Origin: Gelidibacter pelagius | Lineage (GTDB): Bacteria > Bacteroidota > Bacteroidia > Flavobacteriales > Flavobacteriaceae | Direction: 5' to 3' | NCBI RefSeq assembly: GCF_017581925.1 | Contig: NZ_JAGEVG010000012.1 | Location: forward strand, 104,630 to 168,629 | DNA: 64,000 bases | In this document: piece after piece, positions 45,807-55,241 of the stretch | Position numbering within the stretch: the stretch's first letter is position 1 | How the letters are laid out: every line of letters begins with the position of its first letter | Notes under the pieces: model-generated | Told to the model about the DNA's origin: nothing | Database searches by the model: none | The model's input: only the letters and a program-made list of their open reading frames with translations | Translations under genes and position numbers: made by a program

Positions 45807-47828
45807 TTAAGTGTTAAAAATAGGTAGTTTTATAACAAGTTGAGTGCCCTTGCTCGAGTTGGATTCTACTTCTAATTTTGCTGAAATTATTTTACTGCGT
45901 TCCATTACCGATTTCATTCCTAAGCTTTTAGACGTATTCAATGCTCTGTTGTAGTCAAAGCCTTTACCATTGTCCTTTATAGTCATGATCAAAGTGTTTG
46001 TAATGTTTTCAATACTTACAAATACAGCTTTGGCCTCTGAATGTTTTAGTACGTTGTTTAGTGCCTCTTGAAGAATTCGGTACAAATGCAAGGCTTTATC
46101 ATTGGTGATGAGCTTGTCTGTGTTCTCCAATTCTAAAGTGAAAAAGACCTCGGTGTTTTCATCCAACTCATTGATTAAATCTTCAATCGCGGCCGTAAAC
46201 CCCAATCGCTCCAATGTTGCGGGATATAAACCTTGTGAAATAGTACGAAGATTGGCCAAGGTGTCATTGGCTAAATTTCCAAATAATGGATCTTCGATGG
46301 TTTTTAGTTTTCTGGTTAAAAGCATGAGTTGTTGCCCAACGGAATCGTGCAATTCAAAAGCCAGTCTCGTACGTTCCTGTTCTTGGGTGTTGATGATATC
46401 TTGCGTAAAGAGTTCCTGTAATTTTTGTCGTCGTTTATTATTGTTATTAGATCGAACAATCGTTACAAAACCAAAGAGACCCAATAAACCCATGCCACCA
46501 AACAACAACCACTGATTTTTTAGTTTGTTTTCAGAATCGAGTAAGGCTATGTTGCTTTTTTGGTTTTGGATGGTTAAATCGCGTTTTTCAGTCTCATAAA
46601 TTGTTTGATAATAGGCTAAAACACGTGTTTTTTGAATACTCCCAATCGAATCTTTAATTTTAGTGTAATTTTTAAAGTGTGCAAAGGCCTTGTCGTTATT
46701 ACCTGTATTTTGATACACTTTAGACAAGAACAATTCAGCTTCTTGGATTTCTTCATATTGATCCCCCTCATTTTTTAGATTGTGAAAAACGATGCCATAT
46801 TTTAAAGCGTTTTCATAGTCTTTTTGTGCGAAGGCCACTCTCATTTTAGCATTTAAGTAATAATGGGCATTTTGTCCTGTGGTATAGTCATCATCAAGTT
46901 CCAATTCCTTTAACAGATTTTCTGCTTGCTGGAGGCTGTCATTTTCTGCCAAGGCCGCTGCCAATCCCGATTTTAATGCAGGCTCAAAGAATTCTTTATT
47001 TTCCGAATCCTGATTTTCTGCTAATGCCAATTTCAGATTCTTGATACGGCTACTTTGTAGATTTATTTTATTGTCATCGGCTGCATTGTTATAATAAATG
47101 ACTGGTAAATTGGGAAAGGAATTGGATATTTTAGCCAATTTTATAAGTTCATTCCTTTCTTTTTTTGCTTCTTTAAAAAACCCATTTTTACTGTAAAGAA
47201 TGGAAATAGCATTTTTTGTATTCAACCACATTAAGGTGTCCTTTTTATTTTGAAAAAGGGTTGCTGCCTCTTGAAGTTCTAAAGAAGCTTCGCCAAATTT
47301 TCCATTGTTGACATGTGCCATCCCTATTGCAAATTTAGAGAGTTCCACATATTTCGAATTATATTTTTTGGCATAAACATAGGCGCTGTCAAAGAGTTTT
47401 ATCGCATCTTCAAAAAGTCTTGACTCATAATAAACGTAAGCAGCTTCATAATAAAAATCATCTATAATATTCGGTTTTGATACTTGAGATAACAGGGGAT
47501 AAGCCGCCTGGATTATTTTTTTAGCTTCTTTATAATTGTTAGTTCCATAATTGTGGTAATTAATAAAATTAATGGCGTGTTTCATGGCCATGTTCACGGA
47601 ATCCATTTTCTGAGCAAAGGAAACAGTAACACGAAAAATAGAGTCGCTATTAAACGTACTGTCGTATCTAATTTCCCCAGCCAAACTATCCAAATATTTT
47701 AGGCGATCTTGATCGGAAGCTTCTTTATTGGCGTTTTTCCAAATACTTTTATTTTGCTCTATATCTCTGTCTTGTGCTTTGGAAAGTATCGGAATAATAA
47801 AGAGTAGGCTTAAGATATATAATCTCAT
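45807..47828 (-). CDS. TPR-containing sensor histidine kinase (HisKA_3 type)
   Basis: A 673-residue kinase. Signal peptide (RLYILSLLFIIPILSKA), then about 380 residues of tetratricopeptide-like helices in the periplasm (RLFEDAIKLFDSAYVYAKKYN; KDYENALKYGIVFHN). One membrane helix (QWLLFGGMGLLGLFGFVTIV) leads to a HisKA_3 dimerisation helix with the phospho-acceptor His (about 493) in FELHDSVGQQLMLLTRKL. An HATPase_c domain follows: LYRILQEALNNVLKHSEA (N box), IKDNGKGFDY (G1), SLGMKSVMERS (G2). Common architecture in Bacteroidota; the signal is unknown. Confidence 0.94.
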   Translation of the reverse strand: MRLYILSLLFIIPILSKAQDRDIEQNKSIWKNANKEASDQDRLKYLDSLAGEIRYDSTFNSDSIFRVTVSFAQKMDSVNMAMKHAINFINYHNYGTNNYKEAKKIIQAAYPLLSQVSKPNIIDDFYYEAAYVYYESRLFEDAIKLFDSAYVYAKKYNSKYVELSKFAIGMAHVNNGKFGEASLELQEAATLFQNKKDTLMWLNTKNAISILYSKNGFFKEAKKERNELIKLAKISNSFPNLPVIYYNNAADDNKINLQSSRIKNLKLALAENQDSENKEFFEPALKSGLAAALAENDSLQQAENLLKELELDDDYTTGQNAHYYLNAKMRVAFAQKDYENALKYGIVFHNLKNEGDQYEEIQEAELFLSKVYQNTGNNDKAFAHFKNYTKIKDSIGSIQKTRVLAYYQTIYETEKRDLTIQNQKSNIALLDSENKLKNQWLLFGGMGLLGLFGFVTIVRSNNNNKRRQKLQELFTQDIINTQEQERTRLAFELHDSVGQQLMLLTRKLKTIEDPLFGNLANDTLANLRTISQGLYPATLERLGFTAAIEDLINELDENTEVFFTLELENTDKLITNDKALHLYRILQEALNNVLKHSEAKAVFVSIENITNTLIMTIKDNGKGFDYNRALNTSKSLGMKSVMERSKIISAKLEVESNSSKGTQLVIKLPIFNT

Positions 47829-48014
47829 TAGGGTTGCGGTTTGGGTGAAAATAAATTTTAAAAACCTAAATGTGGTGTTTTTGATCTGTAAAAAAAGGAA
47901 TTCTGTTATTTTTTGTTAACAAATTACGAAGTCAGGAGTACTTCTACTTTAAAAATAATGAAGGAATATCAGCAGATTTGTTATTATTGTATTTCAAAAT
48001 ATAAAACTCAATTC

Positions 48015-48536
48015 ATGCAATTATTAGGAATCAGCTCCAGAATCAATCACCCAGAATTTGGCAAGGGCGTCGTCACCAATGTGACTTCAAAACATTATTG
48101 GGTGACGTTTATTGATAGCGGATTGGAGACAATAGACTTAGATAGCGATTTTGAAGTTATTGAAGCCGCTGAAGATGATGTGGATACCATCAGTTTTTAC
48201 GAAGTGGAAAGTACTTTAAAAGCCATCTTGAAAAAATGGAGTGATGTCAGCGAAGTAGTCAATATAGGCGATAAATGGAAAGGCGGAAAATTCATAATGC
48301 AACCCGGCGACACCAATTTGAAAGCAACAGAAGTACCTATCGATACGTTTTTTCACAAAATCACTATGGTCCGAGACCGTTTGCGAGTGATGGAGCAAAA
48401 GATCAATAGCAGCAACCTTGAAGAACAGGAGAAAATTGACCTACAGCAGTATATCACCAGAAGCTACGGCAGCTTAACTACATTTAATGTCCTATTTAAG
48501 CTTAAGGATCATAATTTTGTGGGACAGCGGAAGTAG
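48015..48536 (+). CDS. Conserved hypothetical protein
   Basis: A 173-residue soluble protein. The N-terminal part (LGISSRINHPEFGKGVVTNVTSKHYWVTFIDSGLETIDLDS) is a small beta-barrel-like segment, resembling the DNA-helicase-linked 'HPxFGxGxV' motif that follows UvrD/RecQ-type proteins. The rest is helical (AILKKWSDVSEVVNIGDKWKGGKFIMQPGD). I placed the start at 48015; the frame above it adds 34 residues that look non-native. Conserved in Flavobacteriaceae as far as I recall; function unknown. Confidence 0.75.
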   Translation: MQLLGISSRINHPEFGKGVVTNVTSKHYWVTFIDSGLETIDLDSDFEVIEAAEDDVDTISFYEVESTLKAILKKWSDVSEVVNIGDKWKGGKFIMQPGDTNLKATEVPIDTFFHKITMVRDRLRVMEQKINSSNLEEQEKIDLQQYITRSYGSLTTFNVLFKLKDHNFVGQRK

Positions 48537-48819
48537 TTGGCATTCTTCAGTTGACCGTCTTCAGTGGCAGTCTATGGAATTTAGGCGAGTTATGAGTTAT
48601 GAGTTATGAGTTATAAGTGGTGAGTGTGCTATAGTCTGGAGATATTCTTTGTGTTAGCTGTGTTTACTTTGTGGTTCTTTTGTGTCATAACTTTTGGAAA
48701 GCGAATTTTCTCTAAAGGCAAATCAAAAATATCAATGTCGATTCAGTGTCAAAATCAAAACCGTCTGCGAGCATCTGCGAAATCTGCGGGATATTTTATG
48801 TTAGACTTGAAGAAGAACA
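48537..48819. repeat. Spacer with GAGTTAT tandem repeats and phrase-like strings
   Basis: GAGTTAT occurs four times in a row near 48589-48616; TTCAGTTGACCGTCTTCAGT lies at 48546-48565. Then come TTTGTGTTAGCTGTG, and CTGCGAGCATCTGCGAAATC with CTGCGGG around 48762-48789. An open frame here reads only through these repeats. No gene. Confidence 0.65.
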
Positions 48820-49539
48820 TTACTTCCGTCCTACTAAATCCGTAATCTCAAATCCAAAGATCATGAACTTATGAAACGTCGGTAATTGCGCACCGCTTTC
48901 GGTAGTTCTCCAATCGCTCCAAGAGGCTTTCAATCCGTTGATTGGCAGTATATCTACCCACATCTGAAAACTTGTTGGTTTTCCTGAAGCATCCAAATGC
49001 CATAAATACGAGTCTCCGGGAGTCGTTCCGCCTGAAGTATAAGTTACTAAAAGACCTTCTGATCCATCTTCCAAAGTCACTATACGACGTTCTGTGCCAG
49101 GATCAAAAACCTTGTAAGGTGCCACCAGCCAAAACGAATCGTTATTAAAGTTGGAGATGGCTTTTTCGATGAGTTTTTTAGAAGATTCCTTGTCAACTTT
49201 TTCCTCGTTTTCAAAGGCTTCACTTTTTGACGGATCGTTCAAATCTAAATCGACGCGATAGGATTTCCAATAGACTTGGCAATTGTTTTTGGCTTTGTTC
49301 CATTTATAATGATGGCGCTTATTGAAGGTCCATTCTATATAGTTGGTATTTTTATAGGCTTCATGATCTAAAGCATTCAGCATTTTAGTTGCCAACAATT
49401 CTGCCGGTTCACCTTTGATTCCTGTCGGCAAATCTTCATCGTATTTGAGATATAAAAAACCGAAGAAGAGCAGGGTAGGAAGTGTGAAAAACACAATCAC
49501 CCCAGCGATAATTTTTAAAACTTTTTTTGGTTTGGCCAA
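48820..49539 (-). CDS. Membrane-anchored protein of unknown function
   Basis: A 239-residue protein with an N-terminal membrane helix (KVLKIIAGVIVFFTLPTLLFFGFLYL) after a basic start, then a periplasmic domain of mixed beta structure (WTFNKRHHYKWNKAKNNCQVYWKSYRVDL; EGLLVTYTSGGTTPGDSYLWHLD; GLKASWSDWRTT). The pattern of long antiparallel strands with W-x-F and Y-W-x-S pieces suggests a lipid-carrier or LolA-like cavity, but similarity is too faint to assign. It uses a TTG start. Not recognised as a named family. Confidence 0.68.
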   Translation of the reverse strand: MAKPKKVLKIIAGVIVFFTLPTLLFFGFLYLKYDEDLPTGIKGEPAELLATKMLNALDHEAYKNTNYIEWTFNKRHHYKWNKAKNNCQVYWKSYRVDLDLNDPSKSEAFENEEKVDKESSKKLIEKAISNFNNDSFWLVAPYKVFDPGTERRIVTLEDGSEGLLVTYTSGGTTPGDSYLWHLDASGKPTSFQMWVDILPINGLKASWSDWRTTESGAQLPTFHKFMIFGFEITDLVGRK

Positions 49540-49576
49540 TTGATGTGGGTTTTATTTGCGAAGATAGGTATTTCAC

Positions 49577-49755
49577 AGGGTTGTTACGCAGAGTTACACA
49601 GAGGTTTCACAGAGTTGTGCGGAGTTGTTTCGCAGAGGTTTCGCAGAGATTTCACAGAGTTGTGCGTAGTTTTATTTCAAAACTATTAGTAATTCTATAA
49701 ATCTCCGTGTAGCTCTGTGTTTCTCCGTGCATCTCTGTGTCATAAATCTGTGTCG
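49577..49755. repeat. Imperfect long inverted repeat built from CACAGAG units
   Basis: The left arm (49577-49665) repeats (T/C)CACAGAG-TTGTGCGGAG and CGCAGAGGTTT units; the right arm (49700-49755) carries the complement (CTCCGTGTAGCTCTGTG, TTCTCCGTGCATCTCTGTG). The two arms would pair into a large imperfect hairpin with an AT-rich loop, in the spacer between a hypothetical gene and the tricorn-like protease. Confidence 0.8.
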
Positions 49756-49761
49756 CATCCC

Positions 49762-52700
49762 CTAATTTTCATTTTCATACCCCGCAGGACGTTTCCATCT
49801 CACCGGCGCCTTTGGTTCCGGCTTCATTTCAAATTCTTGGGTTTCCAATAGTTTTAAAGCTTCCTTGACGCCACGTTCCAATTGTGGATCCCTTCCGTTC
49901 ATGCTCAATTTTGGTTCTTGAATCACTTCAATGTCTGGAGCAACACCTTCACCTTCAACTGCCCATTCGCCATTGACATCATAAAAACCACCACGTGGTG
50001 CTACCATACGTCCACCATCAATAAAAGGAGGTGTGTCCCAAGTGCCCACTAATCCGCCCCAAGTTCTGGTGCCAATCAACGGTCCGATTTTTTTCGCTTT
50101 AAACATATATGGGAGCAAATCGCCTCCAGAACCTGCGCGTTCATTGATCAGCATCACTTTTGGCCCCCAAATGCCTGCCATTGGTGTTGTCCAAGGTCGG
50201 TTGTCATTGGTTTTACTGTTGAAATACCCAAAAAGCTCCCGGGACATGATGTCAATCATATAATCCGCAGCTGATCCACCACCATTATTGCGTTCGTCAA
50301 TAATAACGCCTTTTTTATCCTGTTGAGAGAAATAATATCTGTTGAAGGAAGCAAATCCGGGCTGGCTCGTATTTGGTACATAAACATAAGCCAATTTGCC
50401 ATCAGAAAGTTCATCTACCTTTTTACGGTTGCCTTCCACCCAATCCATATATCGAAGACCTCTTTCATTGGACACAGGCTTGATTAAAAATGATTTGGCG
50501 CCTGTTTTTGTCGGTTTGCTGTTGACTTCAATCGTAATTTCCCGGTTTGCAGTTTGTTCCAATAGGCTATAAATATTCTCATTTGGACTCACCGTTTTAC
50601 CATTGATGGTAATGATATAATCGCCTTCATTCACGTTTATACCTGGTAAACCTAAAGGTGAGTAGGTATCTGGATTCCATGTTTCACCAGTGTAGATTTT
50701 ATTAATGCGATACCCGTCCTTTGTCCATTCAAAGTCACAGCCCAACAATCCTACTGGCACACGATCTATTTTGGGCATATCGCCACCTGATACGTAGGAG
50801 TGCCCAATAGACACCTCACCACTCATAATATCGATCACATAGTTCAAATCTGTTCTGTGGCGCACATGGTCAATCCACGGTGCATACCATTCATAAATCT
50901 TATCCCAAGGGGCGCCATGAACGTTGTTCACATATAGGAAATCACGCATATAACGCCAGCCTTCCTTAAACATTTGATGGTATTCTTCCTTTGGATCTAC
51001 TTTTATTTTAAGATCCATTTTGAGCTTTTCCTCATCTTTAGGAGGTTTTGAAGTGTTGACAATGCTCCAGTTATTGTTTTGTCTGATCAACGCACTTTCA
51101 CGATCGGCAGAAACGACCATCTCGGAAACATTCTTTGCATAATCCGTGGCTTTCCTATCTTCTAAGCTATAACTGTGTATTTTTTGTCCTGATTCATCTG
51201 GAACAGACTCTGCAATAAATACGATGTTCTTCGGACCTTTTATTAATCCAACATAATTAGCTTGTTTAAGCTGAAGTGGAACAGTGCGATTGAAAATGTT
51301 TTCTTTGTCGATGACAATTTTTGGGACTTCAGCTACTTTATCTTTGTCCTTGGAATCGTCCTTCTTCTTTTTGTCATCTTTAGCCGCTGCTTTATCATCA
51401 CTTTTTTTGGAATTCTCTTCATCCGTTTTTGGAAGAATAGGAGCATCATCCTTACTGTTCAAGACGATAGCATAAAGACCACGGGTCACATTTACATCAT
51501 AAGAACTCATGTCCAACCACCCTGAAGTGAGTCCATAATTGGTACTTGCCAAGGTGAAAATATATTTTCCTGAGGCATCCCAAACTGGGGTTATGGCATC
51601 TGCCATCCCATCTGTAATTTGAATTCTCTCGTTGGTTTCTACATTATAAACAAAAATGGCCTTGAAATGGCTTTCCAATTGTTTGGCATAGGCAATCCAT
51701 TTACTGTCCGGAGACCAAACAGGATTCATTGAGCGTTCAGGATGTGCATACCGATCTGTATCTGCTTTAACAGCTTTTTTTGAGTCTAAGTTCAATACCC
51801 AAATATTATAATCGGTATCGGTATATGCTATGTATTTGCCATCATTGGACCACTCCGGTTTAAAGAAGAAAGTGGCATTGGGTAAGGTGATTTCCTCTTG
51901 ATTGTTACCATCTTGATCGGCCACAACCATTTTATAATTTCCGCTGGCATCAGAAAACCAAGCTATTTTATCACCTTTAGGAGACCAAACCGGACTGCGG
52001 TCTGCCACTCCTGACGAGCTGGTGAGATTGCGCCAAGTGCCATGTTCTTTAGGAACCGTAAAGATGTCGCCACGATGCTCAAAAACAGCACGCATGCCTT
52101 TTGGGGAAATCTGTGGATTGCTTAACCTATTTGCGGAAACATCTTCCCATCGCGGTCTTGCAAAATTCAAGTCGCCCGTTGCCGTAATATTCAATTGTGT
52201 GGTAGCTAAGGTTTCCACGTTTACAAGATGCAGATAGCCACCTTGTTCATAAACAATTTGATCTTGATTGGCACTTAGACTTTTAACGTCAAATTTTTTG
52301 TGAAAGGTGATTTGTTTCTCCGTTTTAGTTTGAGGATCGAAGGACCAGATATTACTGGTATAATCGCGCTCTGATAAGTAATAAACCACACCGTTCAGCC
52401 AAACAGGATCTAAATGGCGTTCTTTATCCAACTGTGGTGTGGTGATCAAATCTTTAGTTTCCAAATCGACAATCCAAATAGGCATGGCTTGTCCACCACG
52501 ATAGTTTCGCCATTCAGGATCCCAAGAGGTAATTGGGGTGTAGGCAATATACTTTCCATCCGTAGAAATATCGCCGTAAGCTGCCCTTTGTAAATCTAAA
52601 GCTTTTGGAAAACTCTCCTTTGTTCCAACGGTATAAAGTTTTGTGGATGCGGTTGGTTTTCCTTCACGGCCGGATCGGAAGAGAATCTTGTTATCTGGTG

Positions 52701-53034
52701 TCCATCCTTCAACATAGTCGCCATCCGGATGGAAGGTGATGCGTTTTGGTTCGCCACCTTCAGAAGGCATGATATACACATCGGTATTGCCATCATATTC
52801 TGCCGTAAAAGCGATGGTTTTTCCGTCTTTAGAAAAATGAGGATTAGATTCGTAGCCTTCGCCACTGGTCAAACGTATTGCTGTGCCTCCATTCAGAGGG
52901 GCTTTCCATAAATCGTTGGCATAAATAAAGACAACTTCTGTTTTTGAAATGGTGGGTTGTCTCAACAGTTGGGTGCCTTGTGAGAATATTGACAGTGAGA
53001 AAAACAAGGCGGAGAAAACAAGGAAACTTTTCAT
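49762..53034 (-). CDS. Tricorn-type S41 peptidase, exported
   Basis: A 1090-residue exported protease. Signal peptide KSFLVFSALFFSLSIFSQG. Residues about 30-560 form two beta-propellers of TolB/PD40 type with many 'SPDSKWIAYAKQ' and 'SPKGDKIAWFSDASG' blades. A highly charged Lys/Asp linker lies near residues 545-575. Then a PDZ domain (YIITINGKTVSPNENIYSLL, about 830) and the S41 core: ERNNGGGSAADYMIDIM and Ser in NERAGSGGDLLPYMF (about residue 968), followed by GTRTWGGLVG. Homologues are tricorn protease-like; likely broad peptide degradation in the periplasm. Confidence 0.92.
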   Translation of the reverse strand: MKSFLVFSALFFSLSIFSQGTQLLRQPTISKTEVVFIYANDLWKAPLNGGTAIRLTSGEGYESNPHFSKDGKTIAFTAEYDGNTDVYIMPSEGGEPKRITFHPDGDYVEGWTPDNKILFRSGREGKPTASTKLYTVGTKESFPKALDLQRAAYGDISTDGKYIAYTPITSWDPEWRNYRGGQAMPIWIVDLETKDLITTPQLDKERHLDPVWLNGVVYYLSERDYTSNIWSFDPQTKTEKQITFHKKFDVKSLSANQDQIVYEQGGYLHLVNVETLATTQLNITATGDLNFARPRWEDVSANRLSNPQISPKGMRAVFEHRGDIFTVPKEHGTWRNLTSSSGVADRSPVWSPKGDKIAWFSDASGNYKMVVADQDGNNQEEITLPNATFFFKPEWSNDGKYIAYTDTDYNIWVLNLDSKKAVKADTDRYAHPERSMNPVWSPDSKWIAYAKQLESHFKAIFVYNVETNERIQITDGMADAITPVWDASGKYIFTLASTNYGLTSGWLDMSSYDVNVTRGLYAIVLNSKDDAPILPKTDEENSKKSDDKAAAKDDKKKKDDSKDKDKVAEVPKIVIDKENIFNRTVPLQLKQANYVGLIKGPKNIVFIAESVPDESGQKIHSYSLEDRKATDYAKNVSEMVVSADRESALIRQNNNWSIVNTSKPPKDEEKLKMDLKIKVDPKEEYHQMFKEGWRYMRDFLYVNNVHGAPWDKIYEWYAPWIDHVRHRTDLNYVIDIMSGEVSIGHSYVSGGDMPKIDRVPVGLLGCDFEWTKDGYRINKIYTGETWNPDTYSPLGLPGINVNEGDYIITINGKTVSPNENIYSLLEQTANREITIEVNSKPTKTGAKSFLIKPVSNERGLRYMDWVEGNRKKVDELSDGKLAYVYVPNTSQPGFASFNRYYFSQQDKKGVIIDERNNGGGSAADYMIDIMSRELFGYFNSKTNDNRPWTTPMAGIWGPKVMLINERAGSGGDLLPYMFKAKKIGPLIGTRTWGGLVGTWDTPPFIDGGRMVAPRGGFYDVNGEWAVEGEGVAPDIEVIQEPKLSMNGRDPQLERGVKEALKLLETQEFEMKPEPKAPVRWKRPAGYENEN

Positions 53035-53098
53035 GATGGCGTTAGTTTAAAAAACAACTTTAAAGGTGTAAATTATATAAATTGATGTTAATGGCAGA

Positions 53099-53704
53099 CT
53101 ATTCTAAACCGTGCAACTGTTTTAATGTTGCTAATTTTTCATCTGAAAATGAACGCAGTTCTTCAAAGAAACTGGTGAATTCCTCTTCAAACTCCTGATA
53201 GAATTCTTTAAGTTCATCGGTAGCTCTGTCCATTCCTGAAATATTCTTGGTGCGTATATTCATGCCATTCAAGACTTTTTGAATGCCTTCAATTTTCGCA
53301 TAACTCAACAGCCAATTATCGGCTATCATATAAGGCACCATCTTTTGTGCACGACCGGGTAAGAACTCAGCGTGTGTTTTCAATATTTCGTAAAAATTGT
53401 CCACGTAAATATCTAAAGGTATCGTAGAATAGTGCGACCAGTTTTTGGCTAAAAAGTGATCATACAAAATATCTACAATCACACCACTGTAATGGCTATA
53501 GTTTTCATGCAAACGTTTGGTACTCATTCTTACGGTTGGATGTGCATCGGTAAACGTATCGATTTCGCGATGGAGGAGAATGCCAATTTGAATGTCTAAG
53601 GGATACTTTTTATAGCGTTTCCCTTTAATACTATCAGCCATAAAATTGCCTATGGTGATTAATTCGTTGTCTCCTGAAAGATAAATGTGGGCTAAAAAAT
53701 TCAT
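53099..53704 (-). CDS. ACP phosphodiesterase-like protein (AcpH/DUF479)
   Basis: A 201-residue HD-like helical protein. NFLAHIYLSGDNELITIGNFMADSIKG, HREIDTFTDAHPTVR and YSGVIVDILYDHFLAKNW match acyl carrier protein phosphodiesterases, which remove phosphopantetheine from ACP; the metal-binding His/Asp residues are present. The true activity of Bacteroidota members has not been shown to my knowledge. Divergent from glmM, with 78 nt between. Confidence 0.88.
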   Translation of the reverse strand: MNFLAHIYLSGDNELITIGNFMADSIKGKRYKKYPLDIQIGILLHREIDTFTDAHPTVRMSTKRLHENYSHYSGVIVDILYDHFLAKNWSHYSTIPLDIYVDNFYEILKTHAEFLPGRAQKMVPYMIADNWLLSYAKIEGIQKVLNGMNIRTKNISGMDRATDELKEFYQEFEEEFTSFFEELRSFSDEKLATLKQLHGLE

Positions 53705-53751
53705 TGGTCTAATTTACGGAATTGCTTTTTAGATTTCCGATTTTGTAATTG

Positions 53752-53759
53752 TATATTTG
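53752..53759 (+). promoter_or_regulatory. -7 promoter element for glmM
   Basis: TATATTTG, 23 nt before the ATG, is a perfect TAnnTTTG match; no TTG at the right spacing. Confidence 0.55.
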
Positions 53760-53782
53760 CTTTTCATTTATAAATTAAAGAT

Positions 53783-55171
53783 ATGACACTTATAAAATCA
53801 ATTTCAGGAATAAGAGGTACAATTGGAGGCAAAGTAGGTGATAATTTGACGCCTATTGATGCTGTTAAATTTGCATCGGCTTATGGAATTTGGTTAAAAG
53901 AACAACGAAATAAAGAAAACTACCGCGTGGTGGTGGGTCGTGATGCGCGGATTTCTGGTGAAATGATCCAAAACCTAGTCATGAACACCTTAGTTGGTTT
54001 AGGCATCCATGTCATCGATCTCGGATTGTCAACAACCCCAACGGTTGAGGTTGCCGTGCCAATGGAACACGCCGATGGAGGTATTATTCTAACAGCGAGT
54101 CATAATCCAAAACAGTGGAATGCTCTTAAATTGCTTGATGCAAAGGGCGAGTTTTTAAATGGTGCTGAAGGTGCACGAATTTTGGAAATAGCTGAAAACG
54201 ATCAAATGACCTTTGCAGAAGTAGATGATCTTGGAGAGATTACCAAAAATGAAGCGTATATGGACATCCATATTGACGAAGTTTTGAAAATGCCCTTGGT
54301 GAATCAACAAGCTATTAGAGACGCAAAATTTAAAGTGGTTGTTGATGGTGTCAATTCTACTGGAGGGATTATTATTCCTTTGTTATTGGAACATTTGGGC
54401 GTGCAGGCCGTAAAACTATATTGTGAGCCTACGGGCCATTTCCCTCATAACCCAGAGCCTTTAAAAGAGCACTTACAAGATTTATCAGCGATGGTGGTCA
54501 AAGAGCAAGCGCATTTTGGTATTGCGGTAGATCCGGATGTTGATCGTTTGGCTTTTGTGGATGAGAAAGGAGATATGTTTGGTGAAGAGTACACTTTAGT
54601 TGCTTGTGCAGATTATGTATTGAGCAAAACACCTGGCAATACGGTGAGTAATATGAGTTCCACCAGAGCTTTAAGGGATATTACAGAAAAACATGGCGGC
54701 AGTTATGAGGCCAGTGCGGTAGGCGAGGTGAACGTTGTGGAATTGATGAAAAAGAATAACGCCATCATCGGTGGAGAAGGTAACGGAGGAATAATTTATC
54801 CTGAACTGCATTATGGCCGTGATGCGCTTGTTGGTGTGGCTTTGTTTTTAAGTCTATTGGCAGAAAAAAGAATGACGACAAGTGCATTGAGAGCAACCTA
54901 TCCAAGTTATTTTATGGGCAAGAAAAAGATAGAGTTAACACCTGGATTGGATGTGGACGGAATTTTAAAAGCAATGGAAGCGCGTTATCAAAATGAAAAA
55001 CTCACCACTATTGATGGGGTGAAAATAGATTTCAGCGAGAGTTGGGTCCATTTGCGCAAAAGTAATACGGAACCAATTATCAGGATTTATACGGAAGCAC
55101 TTTCACAGGATGAAGCAGACGCGCTTGCAGATAAGATCATTTCTGAAATTAAGGCTGTCGCAAATATTTAG
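53783..55171 (+). CDS. glmM: Phosphoglucosamine mutase GlmM
   Basis: A 462-residue alpha-D-phosphohexomutase that turns glucosamine 6-phosphate into glucosamine 1-phosphate for UDP-GlcNAc, hence peptidoglycan and lipid A. The catalytic phospho-Ser lies in TASHNPKQWNALKLL; metal-binding VDPDVDRLAF; sugar-binding GGEGNGGIIYPELHYGRDAL; phosphate-binding RKSNTEPIIRIYTEA. Complete. The class V aminotransferase follows after 70 nt on the same strand. Confidence 0.94.
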   Translation: MTLIKSISGIRGTIGGKVGDNLTPIDAVKFASAYGIWLKEQRNKENYRVVVGRDARISGEMIQNLVMNTLVGLGIHVIDLGLSTTPTVEVAVPMEHADGGIILTASHNPKQWNALKLLDAKGEFLNGAEGARILEIAENDQMTFAEVDDLGEITKNEAYMDIHIDEVLKMPLVNQQAIRDAKFKVVVDGVNSTGGIIIPLLLEHLGVQAVKLYCEPTGHFPHNPEPLKEHLQDLSAMVVKEQAHFGIAVDPDVDRLAFVDEKGDMFGEEYTLVACADYVLSKTPGNTVSNMSSTRALRDITEKHGGSYEASAVGEVNVVELMKKNNAIIGGEGNGGIIYPELHYGRDALVGVALFLSLLAEKRMTTSALRATYPSYFMGKKKIELTPGLDVDGILKAMEARYQNEKLTTIDGVKIDFSESWVHLRKSNTEPIIRIYTEALSQDEADALADKIISEIKAVANI

Positions 55172-55241
55172 TACCTTTGAAGGAGATTCTAAACTGAAGA
55201 TATCCCGTCATTTTGCGGGTAATACAAAGAAATTGATTGCC

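Noticed and set aside
48624..48845. Plus-strand open frame across the GAGTTAT/CTGCG spacer
   Set aside because: Reads through degenerate repeats and overlaps the end of the membrane-anchored protein gene; composition unlike a gene.
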